Source: Acanthosepion pharaonis
Taxonomy: Eukaryota > Mollusca > Cephalopoda > Sepiida > Sepiidae
Assembly (NCBI GenBank): GCA_903632075.3
Contig: CAHIKZ030004282.1
Location: 45,001 to 109,000 of the forward strand
DNA length: 64,000 bases
Reading direction: 5' to 3'
Positions 11,611 to 22,499 of this stretch are shown one piece after another. A program made the translations under genes and the position numbers. How positions within the stretch are numbered: the stretch's first letter is position 1; each line of letters begins with the position of its first letter. Under the pieces are notes generated by a model that was not told where the DNA came from, did not search any database, and saw only the letters and a list, made by a program, of their open reading frames with translations.

Positions 11611-11620
<10 letters not shown>
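11190..11620 (+). repeat. about 420-bp dispersed repeat, copy 2
   Basis: Second copy of the 8001-8418 repeat, same strand. It differs by scattered substitutions and an extra stretch near 11475 (TGTCTTTCTATTTCAGTGTC) and ends at the same GGTATATA. Confidence 0.85.

Positions 11621-11653
<33 letters not shown>
11611..11653. repeat. (TA)n(TG)n microsatellite
   Basis: TA grading into TG at 11637. Confidence 0.9.
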
Positions 11654-11837
11654 ATGTGTGAGTGTAAAAAATATATAGAAAATAGGAAAGAACTCGTTAG
11701 GTAAACAATCCAAAGTTCTTTAGTATTTTTATTCTTATTTTTTAAAAATAGTGCCTGATACAAAAGTAGAGCATAAATATAATTATTTATTTAAAAATAT
11801 GATTCCGACGATCGTTGGAATTATATTTTTAAATAAA

Positions 11838-11841
<4 letters not shown>

Positions 11842-11901
<60 letters not shown>
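11842..11901. repeat. (TA)30 microsatellite
   Basis: Preceded by TTTTTAAATAAATAATTA, the same join as at the ends of family A copies. Confidence 0.95.
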
Positions 11902-11904
<3 letters not shown>

Positions 11905-12048
11905 TTACTCTGTTCTGGATATTGAGTTCTACCTGGATTCTATCCTCTTGGAATTTTTTATTCAAAAATATACTTGTATGTGTATGCCCCTATGTATATA
12001 TATTTATATATTTTGCATTTGTATGTGTATATTTACCACTAATATTAT

Positions 12049-12062
12049 TATCTATCTATCTA

Positions 12063-12152
<90 letters not shown>
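12049..12152. repeat. (TCTA)n(TC)n(TA)n compound microsatellite
   Basis: TCTA units, then TC, then about 37 TA units. It sits immediately upstream of a LINE 3' end. Confidence 0.95.
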
Positions 12153-12157
<5 letters not shown>

Positions 12158-12164
12158 GACTCAG

Positions 12165-12425
12165 GTAGATATGAAGAGATTGAAAGAGTCCAGAAATGAA
12201 CGACTGGCATCTCGATCCCACACTTTTACTGTTGAAATAGTTAAATGAAACCGCCACTTCTATTCCAGCACTTTCTTTTTTCGCGCTTCCCACCTGTGGA
12301 ACTCTCTTCCGTTTACTTGCTTCTCTGACAACTACAATCTTCAAAACTTTAAATGCAACGACCTTTGCCATCTTCTATCTTCTCGAATCTCGTTTATCGT
12401 TTGTCCTTTCCTCAATCTTCCCTAT
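12165..12425 (+). pseudogene. Jockey-like LINE C-terminus
   Basis: Reads RLASRSHTFTVEIVK, a stop, then after a frame shift FFRASHLWNSLPFTCFSDNY followed by NLQNFKCNDLCHLLSS. The LWNSLP and DNYNLxxFK blocks are the conserved C-terminal end of this LINE family, also at 38936-39165. 5' truncated at the microsatellite. Confidence 0.75.
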
Positions 12426-12599
12426 ACTGAGTTTTTTTTTTTATCTTTCACTTTCATTTTTGCGTACTAGAGGAATTCCCGCCTTGCTTGCGGTGAAATA
12501 ATTAAAAAATATATATCTGGACTAGAGATGAGCAAACTTCCCTTTCCTGTCTTTTAAAGAATACAAAAACGTTAACGCAGGGGATAACTTATCGCTACT

Positions 12600-12865
12600 C
12601 TACCATTATTTCCATGGCAATTTTTCAAATGAGCTCCATTTTTTAAATCCACCAGTTCAGACCTTTACAGCTAGGACTCGCGACTTCCACAGTGTCGAAA
12701 CATCCTCATTTTCTTCATCTGCAAAGAAAGTTGGATTCATTCAAACAGCCTTTTCCCAAGAACTGCTGCTTTATGGAACAGACTCCTGCGTGATTGCTTC
12801 TCTTGAATATTACAATCTTAACGTCTTCAAGTCAATGATTAATTATTATCTGTCTTTATCCTCTT
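12600..12865 (+). pseudogene. Jockey-like LINE 3' end, second subfamily
   Basis: Frames together give SMAIFQMSSIF..IHQFRPLQL and FSQELLLYGTDSC..SLEYYNLNVFKSMINYY. The conserved form seen elsewhere is FFPRTxALWNRL..DHYNLNLFKSRINRY, so this is a frame-shifted copy. Confidence 0.6.
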
Positions 12866-12984
12866 GCTCTTCACTTCCTAACGATTCTCCTTCCATGCTT
12901 ATGACGCACCTCGTTCATCATAACCACTTGAACAGTAATCCTCTAACAGGATTGTCTCTCGAAACTTGCTTTGACTAAGCCTAT

Positions 12985-13170
12985 TTCTATACTATTGTTA
13001 TTTCCATGGCAAATATTCAGGTGAGCTCCATTCTTTAGTTCCACCAGCTCAGACCTTTAAAGCTAGGCAACGCCATGCCACTTCCAAGGAGCCGAATCAC
13101 CGTCATTTCTTCTGTATTCCAACTATAAGGAAAGTGACCAACTCAGACAAACTGTCACCGGGACGCTTCT
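12985..13170 (+). pseudogene. Jockey-like LINE 3' end, partial
   Basis: YFHGKYSGELHSLVPPAQTF and KARQRHATSKEPNHRHF align with the preceding copy at 12600, so two partial 3' ends lie in tandem about 390 bp apart in the same orientation. Confidence 0.55.
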
Positions 13171-13419
13171 TTTAAGTTACAATCCTAATTATTATCAATC
13201 ACCATAATCTCCACTTCCTACCACATCTTCTTACGCACCTCAATAATATTCAACTTCGAGTGCCTCTCGAGCCTTATAATGGGTATACTTTAATATACAG
13301 AAGTGGTGGAGTTTCCAATTGTATTCACCTTCTAATTCAAATGCATTCACTCTCCGATCCAATTTTTCAAGGCAAATTTATTTATCAGCTTCCTCCAGGT
13401 ACTGGATCCTGGATAATCT

Positions 13420-14490
13420 CCTCACAGATGAAGAGACTAGGAACAAAAGCAATGTGGTTCTACAGGAGGATGCTGAGAATGTCATGGGAGTAACGTGAAA
13501 GTTTTACGGAAAATGGAAACAAAAAGGACGCTTATACTGCGAATCCGAAAGTGATTTGAAATTTCTATCACACATCACGAAAAAAGTGCGATTGAAAAAT
13601 GTGCGTATCTGGAACATTTGCCGCAAACATTTTTTTCGCCGTTGGAAAACTTCGCCGTATAAGCATTTTTGCCGTAAGATAATTTTGCCGCATTTTTTTT
13701 TCGTTGTTTTTTTATCTTGAACGTCCCTTTCGAAGTTATGTTCAATTTAATATGCGAAGTACCTTCTTATTAAGTATATATGGTATGTCTTTTTTACAGG
13801 GTCAAACATAAGAAACGAAATTAAAAAGTAAACATTTATTTAAAAAATACTAGACAAAAAATATATCAAATTAACAAACAAATAATTTTTTTTAAAATGT
13901 GTGCAAACTCCAAGCAATACTTCGTAAATAATGTGTTTTTGCGTTGGACTGTAATGAAACATTTTGCTCTGAAGTCTTGCATTGATATTAAAATATATTT
14001 TCTTCATTTCTAATGCATCTCCTCGATCTAAATCACACTTTTTCTTTTTTTTTTGCTACTCTTCCTTTTTCAAATACGCAATTAGTTTCCACAAATTTGA
14101 ATGCATGTTAGCATAACTTCTCTTATTAAAATGTTTAATTCGAAGTAACAAAAGTGCGATCCAGATATATTTGGTAAAAAGGTACATCGCATATTAAAGA
14201 AAAGTGCGGAAGAATTGTCTTACGGCAAAAATCCTATACGGCAAAGTTTTCTACGGCGAAAATGTCTGAGGCGAGTATTCCTATGGCAAAAATGTTTACG
14301 GCGAGTGTTCCGAGAACCAAGAATTTGATAGGACATATTAAAGAGAATTGGAGGCAAACAGCGAGTAACCTACCCTAACAAGCTTGTGCAAAATGATGGC
14401 GAAACGGGGTATGGGGTGTAGGCGGCGGGGTGGGATACAAATGGCAGAAACTGTGGAGAGCTATGATCGTCCAGATTCTATAGTGATGCG
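13420..14490 (+). pseudogene. LINE tail A, interrupted by a DNA transposon
   Basis: Left part: MWFYRRMLRMSWE, then NGNKKD/REKVLRKMETKRTLILRIRK and LKFLSHITKKVRLKN. This corresponds to the LINE segment RRMLRISW..VLxRIxTKR..LxFxGHxMRKEGLENL. Right part from about 14318: LIGHIKENW and GKQRVTYPNKLVQNDGETG, then a C-terminal scrap ending in the counterpart of WRAMI. The protein match is collinear on both sides of 13612-14312, so the transposon there landed in this copy. Stops and frameshifts throughout. Confidence 0.7.
13612..14312. mobile_element. non-autonomous DNA transposon with GCCG-rich inverted ends
   Basis: The left end has GGAACATTTGCCGC, TTTTTCGCCGTTGG, AACTTCGCCGTATAAGC, TTTTGCCGTAAG and TTTTGCCGCA over 13612-13700. 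The right end (about 14205-14312) carries the reverse complements in mirrored order, with one extra unit (GGCGAGTATTCCTATGGC). Terminal inverted repeats are thus about 85-105 bp and built of subterminal TTGCCGTA-type repeats. The interior of about 500 bp is AT-rich with no transposase. No target duplication could be fixed by eye. Confidence 0.8.
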
Positions 14491-14499
14491 GCATATAGA

Positions 14500-15300
14500 T
14501 GATGATGATGATGATATGAAGGCGATGTTAGTCGAGCTTAATGGTCGCCGATGTCGATATTTACGAAAGAACATGAACCGGATAAAAAAAAAATTAACGC
14601 CAGAAAACAAGCCGGACACTGGCAATCAATAAAAACTTTGTGCTGCATTTTGTTTAAACAGATGCGTTTCAGTATGTATCTGTACAAATGTAACTCTAGT
14701 TGGACATGTGCCTATCTGTATATGTGGATAATTGTGTATATATTTCGAAAGAGCCTGACTTTAAACCTGGCGACAATTAATCAATAACACTTGACGTATC
14801 ATTTCCAACTATTATCGGAGACGAATAAAATATGAATAAGAACGATGTCTCAAGAAGATCTCTTTCTTTTCTTTTTTTTCAAACGGCAAATATTGACAGG
14901 CTTCCTCTTCTGAACTTTGCCCATTGTGAATTTTGTCAAGAACGGATTAAAATCTGAATTACTCATTCACTGTACAGTTGTCTCATGAATGGTAATAAAA
15001 GCACAATAAGACCAAATTGCACAAAACGTCGACGTCTTACAGTCACATTTGAAAGACTTCCAGCTATGCAAATACCATACATAGGCTCTAAGTAGTAATG
15101 CTTTCCATCAAAAGTTCTTTTATATTTTCAACGGTCTTTTATCAGATGAAATCGAAATCAAAATGCAAACAAAATGTATTTTAGAGGAGAAAAACAAAAT
15201 GTAATAAAATTGATGCAGTATTTTGTGGAGCAGACCTACAAGAGGACAACTATGATCTAGATCCAGTTGCAACCTATGTTTACCCGGCGCGCCTTCATAA
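14500..15300. other. unannotated DNA
   Basis: A short (GAT)n run at 14495-14515. Otherwise no gene or repeat recognised. Confidence 0.4.
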
Positions 15301-15304
15301 GGAC

Positions 15305-15864
15305 GTTCCAATAATTTGGACCGATTTTAAATGTGAATTAACTTTAAGCGTCTAATGATTTTTTTCTTTTTCTTTCAGATTTAACAACTTAAGTCTTTGG
15401 CAATTTCAACCATAGAAAGATTAACAATCAAAGAACGTGTTAAAGTTATCGAAGCCTATTACGAAAATGGACGTTCAAACAGTAATGCGTTTCGTGCACT
15501 TTTTTGGTCAACATAATCGACCAACAGTGTGGGCAATTGGAAACGATATGTCGTTGTTGTGGAGAGGTTCAATTCCTGCGTACGATTTTCGGTCACATTC
15601 TTATGCACTGCAGCAATGTTTTCAGCTGAACGTCGTAAACAAGAACGCAATGGTGTTTTCACATCTGCCACCGACCCAATTTGTTTGAATTGACGAGCAA
15701 TTTTTCCAATTGCACTCTTGAAATTTTAACACATTGTTTGATTTTTAATCTTTCCATGGTTTAAATTACCAAAGACTTAAGTTTTTAAATCTGAAATAAA
15801 AAGAAAAAAATCATTAGACGTTTAAACTTAATTCACATTTAAAATCAGTCCAAGTTATTAGAAC
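15305..15864. mobile_element. fold-back made of two transposase 5' ends joined tail to tail
   Basis: The arms 15305-15492 and about 15680-15864 are inverted copies (GTTCCAATAATTTGGACCG against its complement at the right end; both carry CTAATGATTTTTTTCTTTTT and a TTTCAGATTTAA phrase that resembles a splice acceptor). The left copy reads on the plus strand ERVKVIEAYYENGRSNSNAF and QHNRPTVWAIG, a helix-turn-helix seen at the start of some transposases. The right copy reads on the minus strand KTPLRSC, RRSAENIAAVHKNVTEN and QELNLSTTTTYR, the next part of the same protein. So two copies of the same 5' region face each other and the rest is missing. Confidence 0.75.
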
Positions 15865-15999
15865 ACCATTTACTTCTTCCTCCCACCTTCCTTATGATCA
15901 TATCACTCAGTTACCCCCTACCTTGAGTGACGCTTGGGCCTTGTATTAGGTGAACTAACACTATAAAAAAAACATACTGCGCTAACAAAATAAACACAT

Positions 16000-16427
16000 C
16001 CCATCTCCTCTCTCACTTGTAACCATCCATCACAATAAAATAAACGCTTTTCAGCGCTAAAGCTGAATTAGTTAAATAAAGTTTCATATGCTTCTACTTA
16101 CAGAAGTTGTATATTTACTCAAGCCTCCCCACTGAGATGTGACATAAAGTCGGGTTTTATGTGGGGAACCCAAGCGCATACACTCAGGCCAAGTACAAAA
16201 AGTACCACAGCCCCCGCAAGTGTTGGTTGTTCTGTCCTTGGTGGCGACCACAGATCCCCACCTCTAGTGCAATGATTAGCCTTGTGCAGCAGTTCCCCAT
16301 AGCCGTGCACTTCAGTGTATCCCATCTCCCCTCTTGCTTGTAACCATCCGCTGTAATATAATAAACGTTTTTCAGCGTTAAAGCTGAATTAGTCAAATAA
16401 AATCTCATAGGCATCTACTTACAGTTG
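16000..16427. repeat. 107-bp direct repeats flanking a SINE-tail block
   Basis: 16000-16106 and 16320-16427 match closely (CCCATCTCC, CTTGTAACCATCC, TTTTCAGCG.TAAAGCTGAAT, GCTTCTACTTACAG / GCATCTACTTACAG), 321 bp apart. The interval holds the SINE 3' module at 16130-16190. This is either a tandem duplication of one element or a small LTR-like arrangement; no coding interior exists. Confidence 0.7.
16130..16340 (-). mobile_element. SINE 3' module, minus strand
   Basis: On the minus strand CTTGGCCTGAGTGTATGCGC, GGGTTCCCCACAT and AAACCCGACTTTATGTCAC correspond to the shared module seen in the U2-headed SINE (27901-28215) and at 39742-40012. No recognisable head. Confidence 0.5.
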
Positions 16428-16811
16428 TTACTATATTACACATACAAATGCTACAGTACCGTTACTTTTAAGGCACAATATAATTATCAGGTATGTGAGT
16501 TCAATACTCACTCGATGCCCATAATTTCGACCGTGTACCGTATCTAACCTACGCTTAGTAACCACTATAAATAGCAGGTTATTACCCGGCTTAAAACAAT
16601 TCCTGCAGAAAAAAATGTTATCAAAAAACAAAACAATCATAAGGTTACGTTGTCTGAATCAGGGTACTCATAAATTTCACACCTGTACTCAGGTGTTTAG
16701 GAATAATGAATTTATGACAAAACAAAAGAAAAAAGCCTCGTGGTTTAAAATCTTGTTCATGACGTATCTCGCTAAAGGTTAACTTTGGACCAGGCAAGTA
16801 AACGCCGTATT

Positions 16812-18015
16812 ATTTATGGTTTTAAAAAGCTATTTTTTTTTTTTTTTTTTTAGAATTTTAATAAAGTCATGACGTACGAAAGTGGCAGGCATATTAAAAA
16901 AAAAAAACAATCCTCTCAATAAACGCAAAAGATGCAAAACAAAAACAAAAATTTAATTTTCTTATACAGGGTGCGATGGATAAATTGTCGTCTAAATTAC
17001 GCAAACAAGGAAAATAAGACTGCCATTTCATTTTAACATGTATATTTATCAGAATTACACAGAAACATCTTGAAATAGTAAAGAATAAGTTTCTTCAATA
17101 AAATCAACATTTTGTTTCAACCACGGCCTCAAGAAGACTTCGGAATCTCCTGCAACTTTTCTGGACGGTCTCCTTGTTTAAGTTGGTGGATTCTGCCATA
17201 ATCGTTGCCTTCATTTCATTTTAGTGATACAACGAGTCTTGTTGGTCTCTCACTGAACTGCGCCCCACATATAATAATCAAGGGTGTTGACGTCTGGAGA
17301 ATTAGGTGACCAGCTGTAAGGAATGATGTGCTCGCAGAAACTGTTTGACAGCCATGACTGGGTTCGCCTGTTTGTGAGGCATAATGTAGTGTCCTGTTGC
17401 CAGACATAGAGTCTTCCAGCAGCCACCCTCTTGACCCAGAGCAGTACAACTACCTCAAGAGACTTGATGTAGCCCTCTGTGTTGAGCCTGAGGCCCAGTC
17501 GGAAAATAAAGGGAGATACAACGTCGTCATCACTAGTCATCACTCCAAACACCTTCGTAATCACCATTAGACTCATCCAAATCTTTCCAAAGCCTCTTCA
17601 CTGTCCTTAGATTGACGCCCAAACACTCTGAAATATTAGTAATGGAACTTCCGGCGCGAATGTACAACATGCCGATTCCAAATTTCTGGCGGAGTGAATT
17701 GCGTTATGGTGCTCTTTTTGTTACAGAGGGTATCCAAGTGACCATAATATACTGTGCAGTCGTCAAAATCAAAAACAAACAACGCGCATGCGCGAAATTA
17801 ACGATGTAAAATTTCGACAATTTACCTATCGCATCCGCTACTTAGGGTTAATTACAGGTCATAAATTAATAATCTTACCAATAAGGAAATGAATAGATAA
17901 ATAATAAGCGTTTAGCATTTTCGCCGTCATTTCCCGTAAGAAATGTATAAATTCACTATCATGTGTTATGGATTGATTGAAATTCTAAAAATAGCTTTTT
18001 AAAACCAAAAAAAAA
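16812..18015. repeat. inverted repeat surrounding the mariner copy
   Basis: GGTTTTAAAAAGCTATTTTT at 16818 is mirrored by AAAAATAGCTTTTTAAAACC at 17986. The mariner remnant lies between, which suggests it inserted in, or was captured by, an older inverted-repeat element. Confidence 0.5.
16967..17842 (-). pseudogene. mariner-type transposon, DD37D class, decayed
   Basis: Ends: CAGGGTGCGATGGATAAATT at the left and its imperfect inverse (GACAATTTACCTATCGCATC) at 17817-17836. The minus strand reads YVWQQDTTLCL, then NRRTQSWLSNSFCEHIIPYS, then WSPNSPDVNTLDYYMWGAVQ. The second catalytic Asp (QQD) and third Asp (TLD) are separated by 37 residues. Total length about 875 bp is well short of a complete mariner (about 1.3 kb), and frameshifts break the N-terminal half. 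A second copy is at 32615-33114. Confidence 0.8.
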
Positions 18016-18900
18016 AAATTAACGAAGGGTATACAGTAATAGCAATGTCAAGCGAAAACCCGCCATTTTGAAACACCATACTTTTTTTTTTGATGGAGGT
18101 AGTCTCTTTGCCTTGCAGGAGTAAGGTCAATCACTGTGTCTGGTAATAGTGGAAAGACACATACTCACTTTCCGTGAGAGGAAACGGACCAGCGACACAA
18201 AAGTGGGTAATACTAGTGAAAGGTGAATAAGACTAGTGATTATTAACCGAGACGCAATATTTCATAAGCGAGGTAAGTGGAAGAAGAAGTATACACCGCC
18301 GTTGATTGAATAAAGGATTCCGTTCACAATTCGGAGAGACTTATCCACAAATACCTGAAGAAGGGCCTAATCTTGTCAGTAAAACAAAAACTCTGAGCAT
18401 TCTCGTCAGAAGATTAAGGAAAATAAACATGTTTTGCCAAGCACAAAACCTAATAGAGTAGAAAACATTTTAAATTTGTAAATAAAAATAAAGCTTAAAT
18501 AAAGGAAGAAGAAAATTATAGAAAATTCCTAGAAGAGGAATTAGGATGTCGTCGTCGACATCAAACATCCTTAAGCAAGAGTCTATACATATGATAAGAA
18601 TCCTTAATCATGTTTTTGGATGCTGAAGTCTCTACTTAGAAAAGTCTTATATGTTTGTTTTTAAAATAGATAGGAAAGATCCGAAATCTTTGTGGTCAAT
18701 CTGGAGCGGTCCCGTGCATAAAAGGACCAAATTGCAAAGACTCAAGCCAAGTTTGGATTAAGAAGCTGGCTAACAGCAAATAGGTTTTCCATGCACGTAC
18801 AATCTGCATCACAGACCTATCCCTTTTCTACCCCATATGACTAAATATATGACTAACCAGTGTGGAGCAGATCATCACATGCCAAAAAAATCGACCCTGC
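17850..18900. other. unannotated DNA
   Basis: No gene recognised. Contains the right arm of the inverted repeat near 17985-18010, poly-A runs and moderately AT-rich DNA. Confidence 0.4.
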
Positions 18901-18902
18901 CT

Positions 18903-19012
18903 TAAACGCCTCTTGAGGATCAATCACCGTGTGACTCAAGCCAACCAAAGTCGTAATTGTTTTAGCGGGACAAGCTTACTAAACATTATACTAAGTCAAA
19001 GTGCCCTAAAAT
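18903..19012 (-). mobile_element. tRNA-derived SINE (family 1), degenerate
   Basis: Minus strand: TTAGGGCACTTTGACTTAG, AACAAGCTTGTCCCGCT-like core, then a B-box-like TGATTGATCCTC. A diverged copy in tandem with the better-preserved one at 19035. Confidence 0.5.
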
Positions 19013-19034
19013 GATTTTTTGACACTAGGCAGAA

Positions 19035-19137
19035 AGTGTGTAGCACCGAGTGAGGATCGAACTCAGTAATCAATTGTAATTAATCTAGCGAGACAATATT
19101 TCTAACCATTACACGACGTCGAAGTACCCCTGGGTTG
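19035..19137 (-). mobile_element. tRNA-derived SINE (family 1)
   Basis: Minus strand: GGTACTTCGACGTCGTGTAA, TGGTTAGAAATATTGTCTCG, then GAGTTCGATCCTCAC (B box) and GTGCTACACAC. Same family as 23432, 35455 and 50562. Confidence 0.75.
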
Positions 19138-19559
19138 AGTTTAAGGCCCAATATTCGCCCAAAGCACGGGTTCACCCTGAAGGAATATCCATTCATCGTA
19201 ACTGGTGATAGTCCGAGTTTAGTAGGCGTTCATGGCGCTCCACATTTTCTATCCTAGGTTGTTCTTAGCAATGTTATCATTTTTTTTTACTATCCTTCCC
19301 AATCCCTGATCTTCCAATTACACAAGTCTGTTAGATAGATTATTCCGTTTCTCTTTCCCCGTCTTTCTTTATATATGTCCTCTGAGTGTCAAATTCTACA
19401 AGTCGTCTTTCCTCATCATATGTCCCAGAAATTTAAACTCTCTCATACTGATTCTAAATATAAGAGTTCTGATTGTTTCTATTTTCCTTAAAACCTCCTC
19501 TACTTGCTTAGTGGCATCGCTCGCCCTTACATCAAAAGGACAACCTACTCCCAAATTGA

Positions 19560-20030
19560 GAACTTGAAGCTAGAAACTAACCCTCGTCATTCATACCTAA
19601 GACTGCAAACCAGTGACAAAGACACAGTTTCCTACATTCAGTCGAACGACTGAACAACAGAGATCTTATTCAGCGTCTGTCCCTGGGGTACAGACACCTT
19701 AACGTGGAACACAGGCTTTCTTTCAGTCCTGCAGAATCCCTCCTCGCACCTGCAATGATGCTTGGCTCTTCTGGTCCTTTGTGAATCATCTTCGAACAGC
19801 TGTTAGTCGCTGTAGAGCCAATCTTCAGAAATGCCGACGAGGTTAATCCTAACTGTTAATGCGGGCAATCACAAACTATGAAACATCTTCTCGTTTGATC
19901 CAGTCTTGAAAATCCATGCACACTTAACGATTTGAAGCCTAACATCCCGGACAAGGCTCTGTGTACAACACCTAATGGGTGTAGTGTAGCGACTCAATAA
20001 GAAGAAGTGGCACTCGAAAAGTGTTGGATA
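19560..20030 (+). pseudogene. LINE C-terminal (post-RT) domain remnant
   Basis: One frame reads NHLRTAVSRCRANLQKC. The next reads EVNPNC*CGQSQTMKHLLV, then LENPCTLNDLKPNIPDKAL. The pattern NRLRT..GRC..L..WG..DSxxCxCGxxQTMxHLL is the cysteine/histidine motif after the RT domain in several non-LTR retrotransposons. This belongs to a different LINE lineage from the Jockey-like fragments. Stops and a frame change mark it as dead. Confidence 0.65.
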
Positions 20031-20102
20031 TGATGATAGCTCTTCTTAAAGTTATAAGCAAGTAATGGCTGACCACTCGAGCGAACACATTCGTCTGCTA
20101 TA

Positions 20103-20486
20103 GCGGTTAGCTAAATCTTTTTACAGACGCCTACACAGGTATATTTGTGTTTCTTGAATATCTACAGAGCCAACCTGTAGTTTATACTGCTGAGTGGACT
20201 CTAGTTACGGTTTTTGAAAGATAATGCATAATCTGGTATGGATAATAGCCTAACAAGTCCAGTACGATAAAAATCTCTATCACTATGACTTATGGCGGTT
20301 AGATAAATCTTTTTTCAGAAGCCTACACAGGTATATTTGTGTTTCTTGAACATCTACAGAGCCAACCTGTAGTTTATACTGCTGAGTGGACCCTAGTTAC
20401 GGTTTTTGAAAGATAATGCATAATCTGGTATGGATAATAGCCGAACAAGTCCAGTAGGGTAAAAATCTCTGTCACTATGACTTATG
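20103..20486 (+). repeat. 192-bp tandem duplication
   Basis: GCGGTTAG at 20103 and 20295 starts two copies of 192 bp, including CCTACACAGGTATATTTGTG and AGAGCCAACCTGTAGTTTAT. They differ at roughly ten positions. Function unknown. Confidence 0.9.
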
Positions 20487-20861
20487 ACTTTGTGCTAGCC
20501 CAACCATCGACAGTTTCCGAACAATTTCGTCTACCCACTTTCAATCAAAAGGTTTGGGTCAACCCACGGCCTGGCTTTCAATCACTTCAGGTGTTACACG
20601 TCGGGATCGTCTTCCATGCCGATTTTATCAAGAAGTGAAATCGGTTCGCATGGTCGAACCACTGGTTCACAAACGCAAGAAGAAGGATCTTTCCCATCTA
20701 TTTTAAGTTTCCAAATATATACTTTCCTCTCTTGCTACTTTAAACATATACTACTAGATGCCGACACTTCTAGTTAGAATCAGAAAGAGACATCTCTCTA
20801 TATTTCTGAGATGAGGTATTACGTATACTATTTTCATTTGCCATGTGTCCTCAAGGACATA

Positions 20862-20985
20862 TGGCAGAGTGGATAAAGCCGTTAGATCCAGTGACAGGAC
20901 CCAAAGAGTTTGAGTTCAATACCTGGTTAAGGAGAGCTTGGAGAGGGGATTAACTGGAGATAACTGACAACTGACATCCATTAAA
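20862..20985 (+). mobile_element. tRNA-derived SINE (family 3)
   Basis: ATGGCAGAGTGGATAAAGCC (A-box-like) and GAGTTCAATACCTGG (B-box-like, GTTCAATAC) are spaced as in a tRNA, with acceptor arms that do not pair. Seen once in this window. Confidence 0.55.
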
Positions 20986-21234
20986 CATGGCACGTGGAAC
21001 TAGAACAGTCTACCCCAGTGAGCGAAATAAAGGGTTCAGTTCGACATTCCAATCATCTGAAGAAAGCCGGAGCAAACAACGGCCGAAACTTTGTAATAAA
21101 TATGACGACAAACATGAGGACAATAGTCCGAATAATGTAAATAGTGTACAGAAAGAGGCAATTGAAATGTCTATGCTGTGTAATGAAAAAAGACGGATCG
21201 GAGAATTTGACACTCACATGTCATATTGAAAGAG

Positions 21235-21372
21235 TGTCAGAAGGAAGTAGAAATGAACCTACCTGACAAGAGTGTGTTAATGGTTGACAAAACAGGTATT
21301 AAGAGAGATAACAAAAAGACTACACTGCTAAGAACTAGAAACGACAAGAAATTGTGGGGGCACGATACATAG
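21235..21372 (+). pseudogene. LINE tail A, 3' scrap
   Basis: Reads KEVEMNLPDKSVLMVDKTG, then IKRDNKKTTLLRTRNDKKLW and GHDT, collinear with KQRVTYLxxLxxW..QGLxxITKRQxxLRxTxDRxxWRAMI of the other tail A copies. Plus strand like all the others. Confidence 0.6.
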
Positions 21373-21489
21373 AAGAAGAAGAAGAAGGTTTGGTGGGATT
21401 TGGAGGGATTTGTTTTGGGATCTCTTATCCATTCATCCATATCGTAATTAAATAATTACTTGATCAGATACCTTTACAAAGTGTTAACT

Positions 21490-22440
21490 CCTTGAAAATA
21501 AGTATTCTAAATTCTAAATGGGGTCGAACACTATTTGGATCCCACGTAGGCAGTGCTGGATCGTGGCAAAATAGTTCATTCCACCGGTGTTTGCCACTAA
21601 CCCTACCCCGTTATTGTAAGAGAGAAGCGCTGGGTCGCAGATATACCGCACGGGACTCTTGTTCTAATATTGGGCAAAGTTAATTTTGGCCCTCAAGCTG
21701 GATCGACTTTAGATATTTTTGTTGTGCCTGCACTGAGACAAGTATGCAAAAACTGGCCGAAAGCCAGATTTCAGACGTGGACTTCTGATGGCGAGAGCAG
21801 AGGTTGCGATCGGTGTAGTCACTACAAGCTGCCAAATCGAAATGCGAGAAACATTCTTCTCGGAAGGTGAAAGTTATTAACTTTAGAGAAAATCCTGTGC
21901 AAGTTTTTAAAGTTCTACTCTCGCAGGAACAGAAAGGGTTTCCTTTTAGCTTCGATAGATAAATAGAAAACTATCCTCAGCCTGGTGGCTAAAAAGAAGA
22001 AAACTATAAAGTCAGGCGTCTTTCTGTTATCTTCGTCACGAATGAATGACTCCTAAATCAGGGCTAGAGCAAGGAGGGAATAATATTAGGTCTCTTCGAA
22101 ATAGAATTCGGACAGCGTATTCCTTGGTTGGACAAATATTCAGACAGCGGGGTTAATCTATTTCAAAATATTTCAAAAGACAATACGAAAAGAAAAGGCT
22201 GCGGGGTCCAAATTTATCTTTCAACGAATGGTTTTATTTACAGTCGTCCCTGAAGGAGGTTAATCCTTGATATACTGAAGAACACTTTGTGTACACATAT
22301 GCGCAGACATTTGTGTGTGTTTAGAGAAATGTTTTAATGGAAGAAGATATTAGGTACTTCTAGATTTAGATTTTTGTTTACATCTGTGTAGATATATAGA
22401 TATATAAAGAAAGAGAGTGTTCTTAAAGTGCCCCGCGGAT
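21490..22440. other. unannotated DNA
   Basis: Two short open frames (21492-21683, 21670-21870) without recognised similarity. The sequence is somewhat less AT-rich than its surroundings. Confidence 0.4.
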
Positions 22441-22499
22441 AGGTATGTATTCCTTGGTTAAGATGGTTATTTATATATTGACGTGGCAACCATCATGGG

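Noticed and set aside
21492..21870. Two short overlapping frames as a small protein gene
   Set aside because: No similarity or regulatory context; lengths are within chance for the local composition.
21970..22000. Second U2-like head (CTCAGCCTGGTGGCTAAAAA)
   Set aside because: Similarity to U2 stops after about 18 nt and no SINE body or module follows.
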